Counted from the stretch's first letter, positions 1 to 9,323 are shown. The stretch: 64,000 nt of DNA from an uncultured Hyphomonas sp. (GCF_963678875.1 NZ_OY787457.1:372001-436000); one strand, 5' to 3'. The notes: generated by a model from the sequence alone, not told the origin. Numbers and translations are program-made.

Positions 1-371
1 TGCTGATCGCGGATGACAATCCGGTCAACGCGATGATTGCACGGCGTGCCTTGGAATCGGCTGGATTTACCGTCACAGTCGCCTCGACAGGTATTGAAGC
101 GCTGGAGGCCGCGAAGAGCATGAATCCCGCCCTGGTCCTGATGGATCTCCGCATGCCCGAAATGGATGGGTTTGAAGCCATGCGCCAGCTGCGCGCCGAA
201 GGCTCGGATGTTCCGGTCATCGCCGTGTCCGCTGAAGTGAACGGCGACATCGAGCGTCAGGCCAAAACCGCCGGAGCCAATGAAGTGGTCGCCAAGCCGA
301 TTGAGCCGCAGGCCCTGCGCGCGCTCGCCATCCGCTGGACAGGCGCAGCAGACAAGGCCGGCGCCGCATGA
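1..371 (+). CDS. Receiver (REC) domain protein, C-terminal part; probably the end of a hybrid histidine kinase
   Basis: The gene enters from the left edge; the open frame runs from base 3. What remains is one complete-looking receiver domain of about 122 residues. It has the acidic pair in ADDNPVN, the phospho-acceptor Asp in LMDLRMPEMDG, the Ser of IAVSAE and the conserved Lys in VAKPIEP. The DDNPVN start resembles receiver domains fused to the C-terminus of hybrid sensor kinases, so the missing part is probably a kinase (inference). There is no output domain after the receiver. The stop overlaps the start of the next gene (ATGA), so the two are probably translated together. Confidence 0.85.
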   Translation, partial: LIADDNPVNAMIARRALESAGFTVTVASTGIEALEAAKSMNPALVLMDLRMPEMDGFEAMRQLRAEGSDVPVIAVSAEVNGDIERQAKTAGANEVVAKPIEPQALRALAIRWTGAADKAGAA

Positions 372-2104
372 GCGGTGAAGCCGCGCTACCTGCGGACAAG
401 CCGTCCCGGGCCGCCCGCGCCTTCCGGGCCCTGAAAGACCGCCGCATGGCGGCGATGCTCATCCTCGCTTTCGCGGCCAGCATTCCTTATGGCGCGATTG
501 TCGGGGTGCTCACCGCATGGCTGACGCAGGAAGGCATCGATACGGACACGATTGGCGTCCTGTCTCTCGTCGCTATCGGATATTCCTTCAAATACCTCTG
601 GGCGCCGCTGTTCCAGACACCGCATGGCGTACCGTTCATCCGGGTTGGCGGGCGCCGGTCCTGGTTGATCCTGTGCCAGGCTTCGATTGCGGTGCTGCTC
701 GCCGTGCTCGCTTTCTCCAACCCGCCACAGAATATCGGTCTCGTGGCGCTGATCTGCTTCGTGATCCTGATCCTCGGCCCGACACATGACATCATTCTGG
801 ATGCCTGGCGGATCGAGGTTGCCCGGTCTGAAGAGGACAAGGACCTGATGTCCGCCCTCTATCAGTTCGGCTACAAGTCCGGCGGGTTCATCTCCGGTTT
901 CGTTGCGCTGCTGGTGGCGGCGCGGGGCGGATGGTCGGTCGCCTATGTCATGATGGCCGGCTTTGTTGCCCTGACCGTTCTAGGCAGCCTTCTTGCGCCC
1001 GAACCGGAATACAACAAGCATGAGCACACGACGCGTCTCAGCTTCCTGCCGTCAGTACCTGCGCGCGAAGCCGCGCCTGCCGTCGCCTTCGTGGCGGCCT
1101 GCTGGACGACGGCGTTCGTGATGATCGCTTCCTTTGCGGTCATGCGGCTTGGTTTCAATGCGGACATTTCCTCGCGCACATTCGTGTCGGAGCAGGGGCC
1201 CATCATTGTCTGCCTGACCGTGATTGTGCCGTCAGTCGTTGCTGCAATCCTGCTGGTGCGGAACAAGGGCAAGGCAATCGACGCGCCGCTGTTCTCACCG
1301 GGGCAGAGCCGGTCGAGCAAGCTGGTCGCAACTCTGTTCCGCGCAATTTTCGACCCGCTGATGGACCTGATTTACCGTCTGCGCTGGTGGACGATCCTGG
1401 TTCTCGCATTGGCGCTGACCTATCGATTCACGGACGCGGTGTGGGGGTCGTTCGCCTATCCCTTCTACCTGCGCGGCGATCTCGATGCGCTCGGCCACAC
1501 GCTGGACGATGTGGCTATTGCGTCGAAATTCTTCGGTGTGATCGCAACCATTCTGGGCTCGCTGATCGGGGCCACCCTGATCGCCACGATTGGCCGGATG
1601 CCGGTGTTCTTCTTTGGCGGCGTGATCGCTGCGGCGACGAACCTGCTCTATGCAGACCTTGCCGCAGGCGCTCACGCGGTGGACGCGTTCCTTGCCTTTA
1701 CCCATCTCGACGGACCGCTGATCGCCTTTGCCGACATGGCGGCGAAACTCCAGCCGCAGGAAATCGTGCTTCCAGCGGACCACAGCCAGCGCCTGGCGCG
1801 GCTGATGATCACCATCTTTGCCGAGAATATTGCCGGCGGCTTCGCACTGGTCGCGATGACGGCTTACCTCACCGCCGTGGTGAACCCGCGCTTTGCGGCG
1901 GTCCAGTATGCGTTGCTGGCTTCGTTGACCATGCTGATCGGCACGCTCGGCCGGCCATGGCTGGGCGCGATGATCGAGGCAAACGGCTTCTATCCGGTTT
2001 TCATCGTCACCTTCTGGCTGGGCGGTGTTGCGGTCCTGCTCAGCATTCTGGAATGGTGGCGCCAGGCACGTGATGCCCGCGCCGCAAAAGCCGGGGGCGC
2101 ATGA
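368..2104 (+). CDS. ampG: AmpG-like MFS permease (muropeptide uptake family)
   Basis: A 578-residue polytopic membrane protein. The N-terminal segment, including PYGAIVGVLTAWLTQEGI and the FKYLWAPLFQ region, fits the AmpG branch of the major facilitator superfamily. AmpG imports GlcNAc-anhydroMurNAc peptides released by cell wall turnover into the cytoplasm for recycling. It is longer than the roughly 490-residue enterobacterial protein, with extra sequence between the two halves. Its start overlaps the preceding receiver gene and its stop overlaps the next gene, both as ATGA. Substrate specificity is inferred from the family only. A BlaI/M56-M23 wall-sensing pair lies 3.5 kb downstream. Confidence 0.8.
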   Translation: MSGEAALPADKPSRAARAFRALKDRRMAAMLILAFAASIPYGAIVGVLTAWLTQEGIDTDTIGVLSLVAIGYSFKYLWAPLFQTPHGVPFIRVGGRRSWLILCQASIAVLLAVLAFSNPPQNIGLVALICFVILILGPTHDIILDAWRIEVARSEEDKDLMSALYQFGYKSGGFISGFVALLVAARGGWSVAYVMMAGFVALTVLGSLLAPEPEYNKHEHTTRLSFLPSVPAREAAPAVAFVAACWTTAFVMIASFAVMRLGFNADISSRTFVSEQGPIIVCLTVIVPSVVAAILLVRNKGKAIDAPLFSPGQSRSSKLVATLFRAIFDPLMDLIYRLRWWTILVLALALTYRFTDAVWGSFAYPFYLRGDLDALGHTLDDVAIASKFFGVIATILGSLIGATLIATIGRMPVFFFGGVIAAATNLLYADLAAGAHAVDAFLAFTHLDGPLIAFADMAAKLQPQEIVLPADHSQRLARLMITIFAENIAGGFALVAMTAYLTAVVNPRFAAVQYALLASLTMLIGTLGRPWLGAMIEANGFYPVFIVTFWLGGVAVLLSILEWWRQARDARAAKAGGA

Positions 2105-2646
2105 TGGAGACCAAACGCCCGGAAGGACTTGGCGGTCATTGGTGGCTCTATGTCGTGATGGGGGTGCTGTCGCTGCTGGGCGGCCTGTTCGCGCTGATGA
2201 ACCCATACGCCGCCTCAGTCTTCGTGTTGCAGCTGGTTGCCTTCCTGTTCATCCTGTTGGGCGTGATGCAGGTGGCCTTCACGCTGCGCTCGCCCTTCGG
2301 CTTTTCCTGGTTCGACCTTGGCATGGGTGTCCTGCAGATCCTGCTGGGGGTCATGCTGGCGACGAATGTGCTGGGCGGGCTCGTCTCCCTGACGCTGATC
2401 CTCGCGTTCCTGTTCATGCTGGAAGGTGTGATCCTTGTGCTGGCGGGCACGAATTTGCGTCCGTTCCGGCCCTGGCTGTGGCTGGTGGTGGGCGGGACGA
2501 TCTCGATCCTGCTGGCGGTGTTCGTGCTGATGAACCTGCCTGAAGCGGCGGCCACGCTGTTGGGGTTGTTGCTGGGCATCGACCTCATGTCCAACGGGCT
2601 CTGGCTGGTTGCGGCGGGTCTGATGCTCCGCGAACTCCGGGACTGA
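2101..2646 (+). CDS. HdeD/DUF308-family membrane protein
   Basis: A 181-residue protein made almost entirely of short hydrophobic helices arranged as repeats, about six membrane segments. This is the pattern of the HdeD family; HdeD is linked to acid resistance in E. coli, but most homologues have no proven role. The start overlaps the AmpG stop as ATGA, so it sits in the same transcription unit. No enzymatic motif is visible. Confidence 0.75.
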   Translation: MMETKRPEGLGGHWWLYVVMGVLSLLGGLFALMNPYAASVFVLQLVAFLFILLGVMQVAFTLRSPFGFSWFDLGMGVLQILLGVMLATNVLGGLVSLTLILAFLFMLEGVILVLAGTNLRPFRPWLWLVVGGTISILLAVFVLMNLPEAAATLLGLLLGIDLMSNGLWLVAAGLMLRELRD

Positions 2647-2719
2647 GCGGGAAGGGGCTGGCCCCTGGCACCGGCGCACACTAGGCTCGGCGTTCCTCGT
2701 CAAATCCTGGAGCCGTCTC

Positions 2720-3193
2720 ATGAAAATTCTGTTCGCTGCCGCCGCTGTTGCCGTCCTGCCGCTTGCGGCGTGCACCACGCAGGAAGGCGCACCGATTGCC
2801 GCAATCAACGGACAGGCCGGCGCCGAAACCGCAGCGATCACGGCGATGCTGGAGGCACAGGATGCGGCCTGGAACCGGGGCGACATTGACGGCTTCATGC
2901 AGGGCTACTGGAAGTCACCGGAGCTGCGGTTCGCCTCCGGCGGCAAGGTCACGCGCGGCTGGGACGAGACCAATGCCCGCTACCACAATACCTATGGCGG
3001 CCCGGACACGATGGGGACGCTGCTGACAGACGATTACGAGATCGTCCTGCTTGGCCCTGATGCGGCCATTGCCCATGGGCGGTGGAAACTGGACGGCCGC
3101 GAAGGCACGCCCTGGGGGCTCTACACGCTGGTCCTGCGCAAGATGGATGGTGAGTGGAAGATCATCTCCGACACGACCACGTCGGCCGGGTAA
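2720..3193 (+). CDS. Small lipoprotein with a SnoaL/DUF4440-like (NTF2 fold) domain
   Basis: A 157-residue protein with a lipoprotein signal (LPLAAC, Cys at about 18). From about residue 38 it has the pattern of nuclear transport factor 2-like DUF4440 proteins: AWNRGDIDGFMQGYW, a central region with RGWDET, and a C-terminal strand pair ending in GEWKIISDTTT. Such domains bind small ligands or serve as simple enzymes; nothing here identifies a substrate. It follows the HdeD-like gene by 73 bp and faces the same way. Confidence 0.75.
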   Translation: MKILFAAAAVAVLPLAACTTQEGAPIAAINGQAGAETAAITAMLEAQDAAWNRGDIDGFMQGYWKSPELRFASGGKVTRGWDETNARYHNTYGGPDTMGTLLTDDYEIVLLGPDAAIAHGRWKLDGREGTPWGLYTLVLRKMDGEWKIISDTTTSAG

Positions 3194-3317
3194 GGCCACC
3201 GGCCTGCCATGAAATGACCTCAGGCTGGCAGCTTGGCAGGTCCGGCCTTTGGCGGCACAAAGCGGGCAGGCGGCCCCTCGTGGCCACAGGATCAGGTGAC
3301 TGGATCAGGGGACAGGC

Positions 3318-4208
3318 ATGAAACGGGCGACACTCGATCAGGACACAGCGAACTTCGCTCTGGAGCGCTCGATCGAGCGGCCATGGTTCCGCAGTTTCAT
3401 CACCGGCCTGATCATCTTCAATGCGGTGATCCTGGGAATTCTGACATACCGGCACTCATTGCCCGGCGAGCTGGTCCTGGCGCTCGAGGTCATGGACCAG
3501 GGCATCACCTATATTTTCGCCGTCGAAATCCTGCTCAAACTGGCCGTCTACCGCTTCCAGTTCTTCCGCGTTGGCTGGAACTGGTTCGACTTCATCGTCG
3601 TGGGCATTTCACTGATTCCGGGCGGCGGCGCCTTCAGCGTGCTGCGGGCCCTGCGGGTGTTGCGGGTCTTGCGCCTGCTGCATGTCGTGCCGGTCATGCG
3701 GCGGATCACCGAAGCGCTGCTGAAGGCCTTGCCGGGCATGGGCGCCATCGTCGCCGTGCTGGCGCTCGTCACTTACGTCGCCGCCGTGATGGCGACCAAC
3801 ATGTTCGGCAATACCGAGACCGAGGAAGTGCGCCAGCTGTTCGGCGACCTGCCAAGCTCGGCCCTGTCGCTGTTCCAGGTCATGACCATGGACGGATGGC
3901 GGTTCGAGGTGATGCAGAAAGTGATCGATGACGGCCACCCGATGGCGTGGGTGTTCTTCCTGATCTTCATCTTCGTGGCGAGCTTTGCGATCCTCAACCT
4001 GTTCATCGCTTTGGTCGTGGATTCGCTGGCAGCCGAGCAGAAAGCCGTCCTCGAAGAAGGGCTCGAAGAGCTTGAAGAGGAGTTCGAGGAGGAGCGGGAA
4101 GAGGCCGACGACGCCCGCCATGAAATCCTGTCTGTTCTGAAGCAATTGCAGCAGGAAGTGGCAGACCTTAAAGCGGCTGTGGCGGAACAATCCGGTCCCA
4201 GGGGGTGA
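3318..4208 (+). CDS. BacNav-type voltage-gated ion channel subunit (six transmembrane helices)
   Basis: A 296-residue single-domain channel subunit of the Ion_trans family, expected to act as a homotetramer in the inner membrane. The voltage-sensor helix S4 is clear: arginines at every third position in LRALRVLRVLRLL. The pore loop carries T190-M-D-G-W194 where NaChBac-type sodium channels usually have T-L-E-S-W. After S6 there is a strongly acidic stretch (EEGLEELEEEFEEEREE) followed by a heptad-like coiled coil, which is typical of the BacNav C-terminal bundle. Ion selectivity cannot be assigned because the filter glutamate is replaced by aspartate. Confidence 0.85.
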   Translation: MKRATLDQDTANFALERSIERPWFRSFITGLIIFNAVILGILTYRHSLPGELVLALEVMDQGITYIFAVEILLKLAVYRFQFFRVGWNWFDFIVVGISLIPGGGAFSVLRALRVLRVLRLLHVVPVMRRITEALLKALPGMGAIVAVLALVTYVAAVMATNMFGNTETEEVRQLFGDLPSSALSLFQVMTMDGWRFEVMQKVIDDGHPMAWVFFLIFIFVASFAILNLFIALVVDSLAAEQKAVLEEGLEELEEEFEEEREEADDARHEILSVLKQLQQEVADLKAAVAEQSGPRG

Positions 4209-4286
4209 TCTCGACAGGTCTGCTTCACAGACTTGTCAGCAACCCGGCCTCCCAAGATCACGAAATCCTGTTATAAGGCGACAACG

Positions 4287-5003
4287 ATGAGCCTGTGGAC
4301 GCGACTTCTTGAAGGCGGCAGACGCCTTTTCGATCCCGACATCACGCATGACGACGATCCCCGCGAGCCGGGGGAGGTTCCGTGCGCGCCGGATCCGAAC
4401 GATGTGGGCTTTACCGCCGCCGTCGTGGGCCTCGGGGCGAAGCTCGCCAAAGCGGACGGGACCGTGTCGGACAAGGAAATCATGGTGTTTTCCCGCGTCT
4501 TCCGCGCCCCGCCGGAAGAGGCCGACAATGTGCGCCGCGTCTTCAATCTCGCCCGCCAGACGGTGCGCGGCTATGAAGGCTATGCCCGCCGCATCGGGCG
4601 GCGCTACCACGACCGGCCCTGCCTGCTGGAAGGGGTGATGGACGGCCTGTTCCAGATTGCAGGGGCTGATGGCGTCATTACGCAGGACGAGCTGACCTAC
4701 CTGCAGAATGTGTCGGAAGCTTTCGGTTTCAGCGAAGCCACGTTCCGCCGAATCAGGGCGGCCCATATGGGGCCGGACCGGAACGACCCCTATCACGTGC
4801 TGGGCGTGGCGCATGACGCGGAGTTCGATGTCATTCGCGCAGCTTACCGCCGCCTGATGGCGGACCATCACCCGGACCGGGTGATCCAGATGGGCGCCCC
4901 GCGCGAGTTCGAGGATGCCGCCCATGCCAAGGCCGCCGCGATCACGGCCGCCTATGCGCAGATTCGCAACGAGCGCGGCCTGTTGATCCGGCACGATTCC
5001 TGA
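4287..5003 (+). CDS. TerB-domain/J-domain protein (DjlA-like co-chaperone)
   Basis: A 238-residue protein. The middle part (about 45-165) matches a TerB/tellurite-resistance-like helical domain, with the repeated acidic elements AKADGTVSDKE and AGADGVITQDE. The C-terminal ~65 residues are a J-domain with the HPD motif near residue 195 (DHHPDR), which stimulates DnaK-type ATPases. DjlA has the same order but carries an N-terminal membrane anchor, which is not obvious here. The ATG at 4287 is chosen because AAGGCG lies just upstream and the frame before it looks non-coding. Confidence 0.85.
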   Translation: MSLWTRLLEGGRRLFDPDITHDDDPREPGEVPCAPDPNDVGFTAAVVGLGAKLAKADGTVSDKEIMVFSRVFRAPPEEADNVRRVFNLARQTVRGYEGYARRIGRRYHDRPCLLEGVMDGLFQIAGADGVITQDELTYLQNVSEAFGFSEATFRRIRAAHMGPDRNDPYHVLGVAHDAEFDVIRAAYRRLMADHHPDRVIQMGAPREFEDAAHAKAAAITAAYAQIRNERGLLIRHDS

Positions 5004-5092
5004 GCGTTACACATGTTTATGTGAAGCGCCGCGCCGCTTTCGTTGACGGGCGGCCATGATGCCGCCATGTTGAGGGGGCATAAGGATTTGCC

Positions 5093-5371
5093 ATGACCCA
5101 GACAGCCCCGCATCCCGCCGGATTTGATTTCGCCACAACGCTGCGCGCAGGCCTCGCCCTGTTCCTGCAGGTGATGATCGGAATGATGCTGGTGCTGACC
5201 GCGGGCATCGTCGCCGTGATGACCGCCATCGCCGGCGTGCTGATCGGGACCGCTGCGCTGGTGATGCGCTTCGCTGGCGGACGCCGCCCGCGCCGCCGCA
5301 CGGAAGACACCGGCCAGGAAACCGTGACACTGGAAGCCCGGCGTACGCCGCGCGGCTGGACGGTTGAATAA
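5093..5371 (+). CDS. Small membrane protein of unknown function
   Basis: A 92-residue protein. It has two closely spaced hydrophobic stretches between about residues 15 and 58, separated by very few polar residues, and a basic tail (GGRRPRRRTED). I do not recognise a family. An AAGGATTTGCC element precedes the ATG. It lies between the DnaJ-like gene and a block of 11-bp repeats. A weak GC hairpin follows the gene. Confidence 0.55.
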   Translation: MTQTAPHPAGFDFATTLRAGLALFLQVMIGMMLVLTAGIVAVMTAIAGVLIGTAALVMRFAGGRRPRRRTEDTGQETVTLEARRTPRGWTVE

Positions 5372-5382
5372 GTCCGCTTCCG

Positions 5383-5426
5383 GACCATACAGAACACCAT
5401 ATAAACACCGTATATACACCATATAC
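5383..5426 (+). repeat. Helically phased 11-bp direct repeats (CACC-RTATA)
   Basis: CACC followed by ATATA or GTATA begins at 5395, 5406 and 5417, exactly 11 bp apart, with a degenerate GACCATACA copy at 5383. The spacing equals about one helical turn, as in arrays of protein-binding sites. The block lies 100 bp upstream of the blaI-like gene, just after a small membrane protein gene. No known factor is identified. Confidence 0.6.
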
Positions 5427-5427
5427 G

Positions 5428-5451
5428 CGGCCCGCTCCTGGCGGGCCGTTT
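5428..5451 (+). terminator. Short GC hairpin, possible terminator
   Basis: CGGCCCGC (5428-5435) and GCGGGCCG (5441-5448) form a perfect 8-bp stem with a 5-nt loop, followed by only three T residues. It could end transcription of the 92-aa gene. The weak T-run makes this uncertain. Confidence 0.45.
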
Positions 5452-5470
5452 GCGTACGTGCGCGCGTCTC

Positions 5471-5499
5471 TTGACGAGAATGCGCTACAAGTGTAGTGA
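5471..5499 (+). promoter_or_regulatory. Predicted blaI promoter with BlaI/MecI-type operator
   Basis: CTACAAGTGTAG at 5485-5496 contains TACA-N2-TGTA, the core dyad bound by BlaI/MecI repressors. A TTGACG at 5471-5476 stands 17 bp before TAGTGA (5494-5499), so the dyad lies between and over plausible -35/-10 elements. The operator is 30 bp upstream of the BlaI-like start, which suggests autorepression. The promoter elements themselves are a visual match only. Confidence 0.7.
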
Positions 5500-5525
5500 A
5501 TCGGCGTCAAACATAGTGAGGCGCC

Positions 5526-5912
5526 ATGTCCCAACCCAATTCTTCCGAACTCGCGGTGTTGAAACATCTCTGGTCTGCCGGGCCGCAGAGTGCGCGTGAA
5601 GTGCACGACGCCGTTGGGCCGGGGCAGGGGTGGAAACCCTCCACCACGCGCACCGTGATTGCCCGGATGGAAGAGAAGGGCTGGGTCACCCGCGCCGACG
5701 TGCACGGCATGGCCGTCTTCTCCGCCGCGCTGGACCGCACCGCAACGCTGGGCGGCCTCGTGCGCCATCTCGCGCGGAAGGTACTGGACATGGATGGCCC
5801 GATCCCGGCCGCGCTGTTCGCCGAGAGCCCGCACCTCTCCGATGCCGAACTGGACGAACTGGACGCGATCATCAATGCGGCGGAAGACGAGACGAAAGGG
5901 GACAAGTCATGA
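5526..5912 (+). CDS. BlaI/MecI/CopY-family transcriptional repressor
   Basis: A 128-residue protein with the family layout: an N-terminal winged helix (SELAVLKHLWSAGPQSAREV, then STTRTVIARMEEKGWV) and a C-terminal helical dimerisation part. In the bla/mec systems the repressor is cut after an M56 metalloprotease senses a signal. Here the next gene is such a protease, and its start overlaps this stop as ATGA, so the two form a sensor-repressor pair. A TACA-N2-TGTA operator lies just upstream, consistent with autoregulation. No beta-lactamase or PBP gene is adjacent, so the target genes are unknown. Confidence 0.9.
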   Translation: MSQPNSSELAVLKHLWSAGPQSAREVHDAVGPGQGWKPSTTRTVIARMEEKGWVTRADVHGMAVFSAALDRTATLGGLVRHLARKVLDMDGPIPAALFAESPHLSDAELDELDAIINAAEDETKGDKS

Positions 5913-7393
5913 GCCCGCTCGGCCTCGTCCTGCTCGTCCTTGGCTGGAGCGCGGCTGTCTGGGCCGGTGCGAGCCTCATCTGCCGGATGAAGCCCGCGCC
6001 GAAGCTAGCGCAAGCCATCTGGCGCGGCGCCGCGCTGGTCATGCTCGCGCCGTTCGCCGCCTCGCTTTTCCTGCCGGGCCTGCCCGCGCGGTTCGAGGCG
6101 CAACTGGCCGAGCTGCCGCTGATGGAGCCGCTGACCGTAATGCCCGCCGAAGGCGCCGCAGCCGCTTCGCCTGCGCAGGCCCTGAACCTGCCGGATGCCG
6201 CGACGTTGATCCTTGGCGTCATTGCCGCCGGTTGGGCGGTCCGTTTCCTGCTCTGGGGCATCAGCCAGGTGCGCCTGCAGCGGCTGAAGGCCCGTGCCAT
6301 GCGCACGAACCGTCCCATCGGACACTGGGCGGAGGCGGTTGGCTTGTCCCGTACGCCGCGTGTGCATGTCATTCCGCGCGGTGCGCCGTTCCTTGCGGGT
6401 ATTCTGAAACGCTCCGTCTACGTTCCAGCTGCGCTGATAAACGGAACCGGGGCGCAGCAGGTGATCGTGCATGAACTGGTCCACCTGAAACGGGGCGACC
6501 TCATGACAAGACCGCTGGAGCGCCTGATCGCGGATGTCTTCTGGTTCTCGCCTTTTGCCTGGTGGATCCGCGGCCAGCTCGATTTCTGGCGGGAGGCCGT
6601 GGTCGATGAGGAAACGGTGGAACTGACCGGCGACAGGATCGCCTATGCCCGGACCCTCGCTTCTGCTGCGCGCGTGTCGCGCGATGAGGCGGTGCTGCCA
6701 GTGGCGGCATTCATCCTCCGGAAGAAAGGAACCCTGAAGATGCGTCTCAACCAATTGCTGACCGAGAAACAACGCCCGCGCCGGCTTGGCCTTGTCATGG
6801 CGGCCGCCCTTGTCTGTGCCGCCCCGCTGGCGCTTGCCCAGGGCATGCTGATCAAGGGCGCCGCTGCCGCGCCCGGTGCAGAGATCAGCTACAGTCATGC
6901 CGTGCTGGACAAGGCCCGCCTGACCAGCGCGTTTGGCCTGCGCAAACATCCGATCACGGGCGAAATGAAATCTCATGGCGGCGTCGATCTCGCCGATGCC
7001 AAGGGCGTGCCGGTCTATGCGCCCGCTGCCGGCGCGATCACATTTGCTGCAGAGAAGGGGGCGTATGGCCATCTTGTGGAGATGCAGGCGGGTGGCGACA
7101 CGGTCCTGCGCTTTGCCCAGCTGGACGCCATGAAGGTGAAGGCCGGTGACGTGGTGAAGCCGGGCGATGTGATCGGTACGCTGGGCGAGTCCGGCCAGGC
7201 GACCGGCCCGCACCTGCATTTCGAAGTCTGGCGCGGCGGTATTGCTGTCGATCCGCAGGCAGAGGAGGGCCTCGTTCTGGCCGACGACCTGTTCGTCATG
7301 TCGTCATCCGGTGGCAAGGTTCCGGTTCCGCCGGAACCCCCGGTGCCGCCAGTGCCGCCGCAGGAGCCCACCGAGGGTGGCACCGAAGGCTGA
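5909..7393 (+). CDS. M56 (BlaR1-like) membrane metalloprotease fused to an M23 (LytM-type) peptidase domain
   Basis: A 494-residue protein. The N-terminal half has hydrophobic helices (about 1-60, 90-115) and the M56 zinc site HELVH at 188-192, followed by the EAVVDEE region. A further hydrophobic segment (about 295-315) leads into a C-terminal M23 domain with SHGGVD (H356, D360) and the HLHFE motif (H435, H437), so the M23 metal ligands appear intact. A proline-rich tail (PVPPEPPVPPVPP) ends the protein. Classical BlaR1 carries a penicillin-binding sensor at this place; here a wall-endopeptidase fold replaces it. The ATG at 5909 overlaps the BlaI stop. A role in sensing peptidoglycan is inferred. 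Confidence 0.88.
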   Translation: MSPLGLVLLVLGWSAAVWAGASLICRMKPAPKLAQAIWRGAALVMLAPFAASLFLPGLPARFEAQLAELPLMEPLTVMPAEGAAAASPAQALNLPDAATLILGVIAAGWAVRFLLWGISQVRLQRLKARAMRTNRPIGHWAEAVGLSRTPRVHVIPRGAPFLAGILKRSVYVPAALINGTGAQQVIVHELVHLKRGDLMTRPLERLIADVFWFSPFAWWIRGQLDFWREAVVDEETVELTGDRIAYARTLASAARVSRDEAVLPVAAFILRKKGTLKMRLNQLLTEKQRPRRLGLVMAAALVCAAPLALAQGMLIKGAAAAPGAEISYSHAVLDKARLTSAFGLRKHPITGEMKSHGGVDLADAKGVPVYAPAAGAITFAAEKGAYGHLVEMQAGGDTVLRFAQLDAMKVKAGDVVKPGDVIGTLGESGQATGPHLHFEVWRGGIAVDPQAEEGLVLADDLFVMSSSGGKVPVPPEPPVPPVPPQEPTEGGTEG

Positions 7394-7409
7394 CCCGCGC
7401 CCCAAACAA

Positions 7410-7440
7410 AAAAAGCCCGCAGCGATGCTGCGGGCTTTTT
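7410..7440. terminator. Bidirectional rho-independent terminator
   Basis: A perfect 14-bp inverted repeat, AAAAAGCCCGCAGC and its complement, flanks a GAT loop. It gives a T-run on both strands and separates the M56-M23 gene from the convergent prs gene. Confidence 0.92.
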
Positions 7441-7458
7441 CGTGTCTTGCTTTCCGGA

Positions 7459-8397
<939 letters not shown>

Positions 8398-8490
8398 GTC
8401 GGCTTTGGCCCCTGTGCTGCCCCGGATGGCGACGCTTTTGTAACAGGGAGCGGCGAGTCGCAACCGGACTCTGGCACTGAATGCAGATTT

Positions 8491-9270
8491 TTACGCTTCA
8501 AGCACGATGACTGAGGCATTTCGGCCATAGTCGGGCTCGCCGCGATGGTTGCGCCGGCGGTTGGAAAAGTATCCATCCTCAAGCGCGCAGGTGTCGAGGC
8601 CGAGATCGGCGATATGGCCAATGTCCATCGCGGCCAGGCTGGCATGGCAATAGGCGGGCAGGTCGAAATGATAGCGGTCGCCCTGGCCTTGCACGAACAG
8701 GTGTTCGCTGGCGGGGGAGGCTTCGAGGAAGGTGTCGCGGAATTCCGGGCCAACCTCGTAACTCGCCTGGCCGATGGTCGGCCCGATGGCGGCGCGGATG
8801 CGGGCAGGCTCGGCGCCGAGTTCCGTCATCGAGGCGACGGTGGATTCCAGCACGCCGCCGAGGGCGCCTTTCCAGCCGGCATGCGCCGCGCCGATCACGC
8901 CCGCTTCGGCATCGGCAAAGAGGACCGGCGTACAGTCCGCCGTCAGGATACACAGGGCGAGACCGGGCAGGCTGGTGACCATGGCGTCGGCCTGCGGGCG
9001 GTCCGCGTCCCAGGCTTCGGTAACGTGTACGACGTCTGCCGAATGGATCTGGTGGCAGGAGAGAAGGGCGTCGGCGCCCATGGCCGCGCGGATGATTTCC
9101 CGGTTCCGGGCCACGGCGGCGGCATCGTCATCCGAACCTGCCCCCGCATTGAGGCTGGCATAGAGCCCGGTGGAGACGCCGCCCTTGCGGCCGAAAAAGC
9201 CGTGGCGGACGCCCTTCAGGCCGGCAAGGCCGGGGGCGGTTTCAAAAGGGGGCGGGGCTGTTTCCGTCAT
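8491..9270 (-). CDS. pgeF: PgeF-like multicopper/laccase-domain protein (purine nucleoside phosphorylase YfiH family)
   Basis: A 259-residue protein of the DUF152 family. The zinc-site residues are visible in CHQIHSADVVHV, LTADCTPVLFAD and AAHAGWKGALGG. Family members act as purine nucleoside phosphorylase/adenosine deaminase, and E. coli YfiH (PgeF) also edits wrongly made peptidoglycan precursors. The ATG at 9270 is preceded by GAAGG; the frame opens further upstream to 9306 without similarity. It is 93 bp upstream of prs on the same strand. Confidence 0.9.
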   Translation of the reverse strand: MTETAPPPFETAPGLAGLKGVRHGFFGRKGGVSTGLYASLNAGAGSDDDAAAVARNREIIRAAMGADALLSCHQIHSADVVHVTEAWDADRPQADAMVTSLPGLALCILTADCTPVLFADAEAGVIGAAHAGWKGALGGVLESTVASMTELGAEPARIRAAIGPTIGQASYEVGPEFRDTFLEASPASEHLFVQGQGDRYHFDLPAYCHASLAAMDIGHIADLGLDTCALEDGYFSNRRRNHRGEPDYGRNASVIVLEA

Positions 9271-9323
9271 GCCTTCAGGCGTGCTGCGCCCCGCCCGCCC
9301 TGTCAAGTTACGGGCAGGACGGC

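Noticed and set aside
5630..5908. N-terminal extension of the M56-M23 gene
   Set aside because: It would overlap most of the BlaI gene; the ATG at 5909 starts with a proper membrane helix and gives the typical ATGA coupling.
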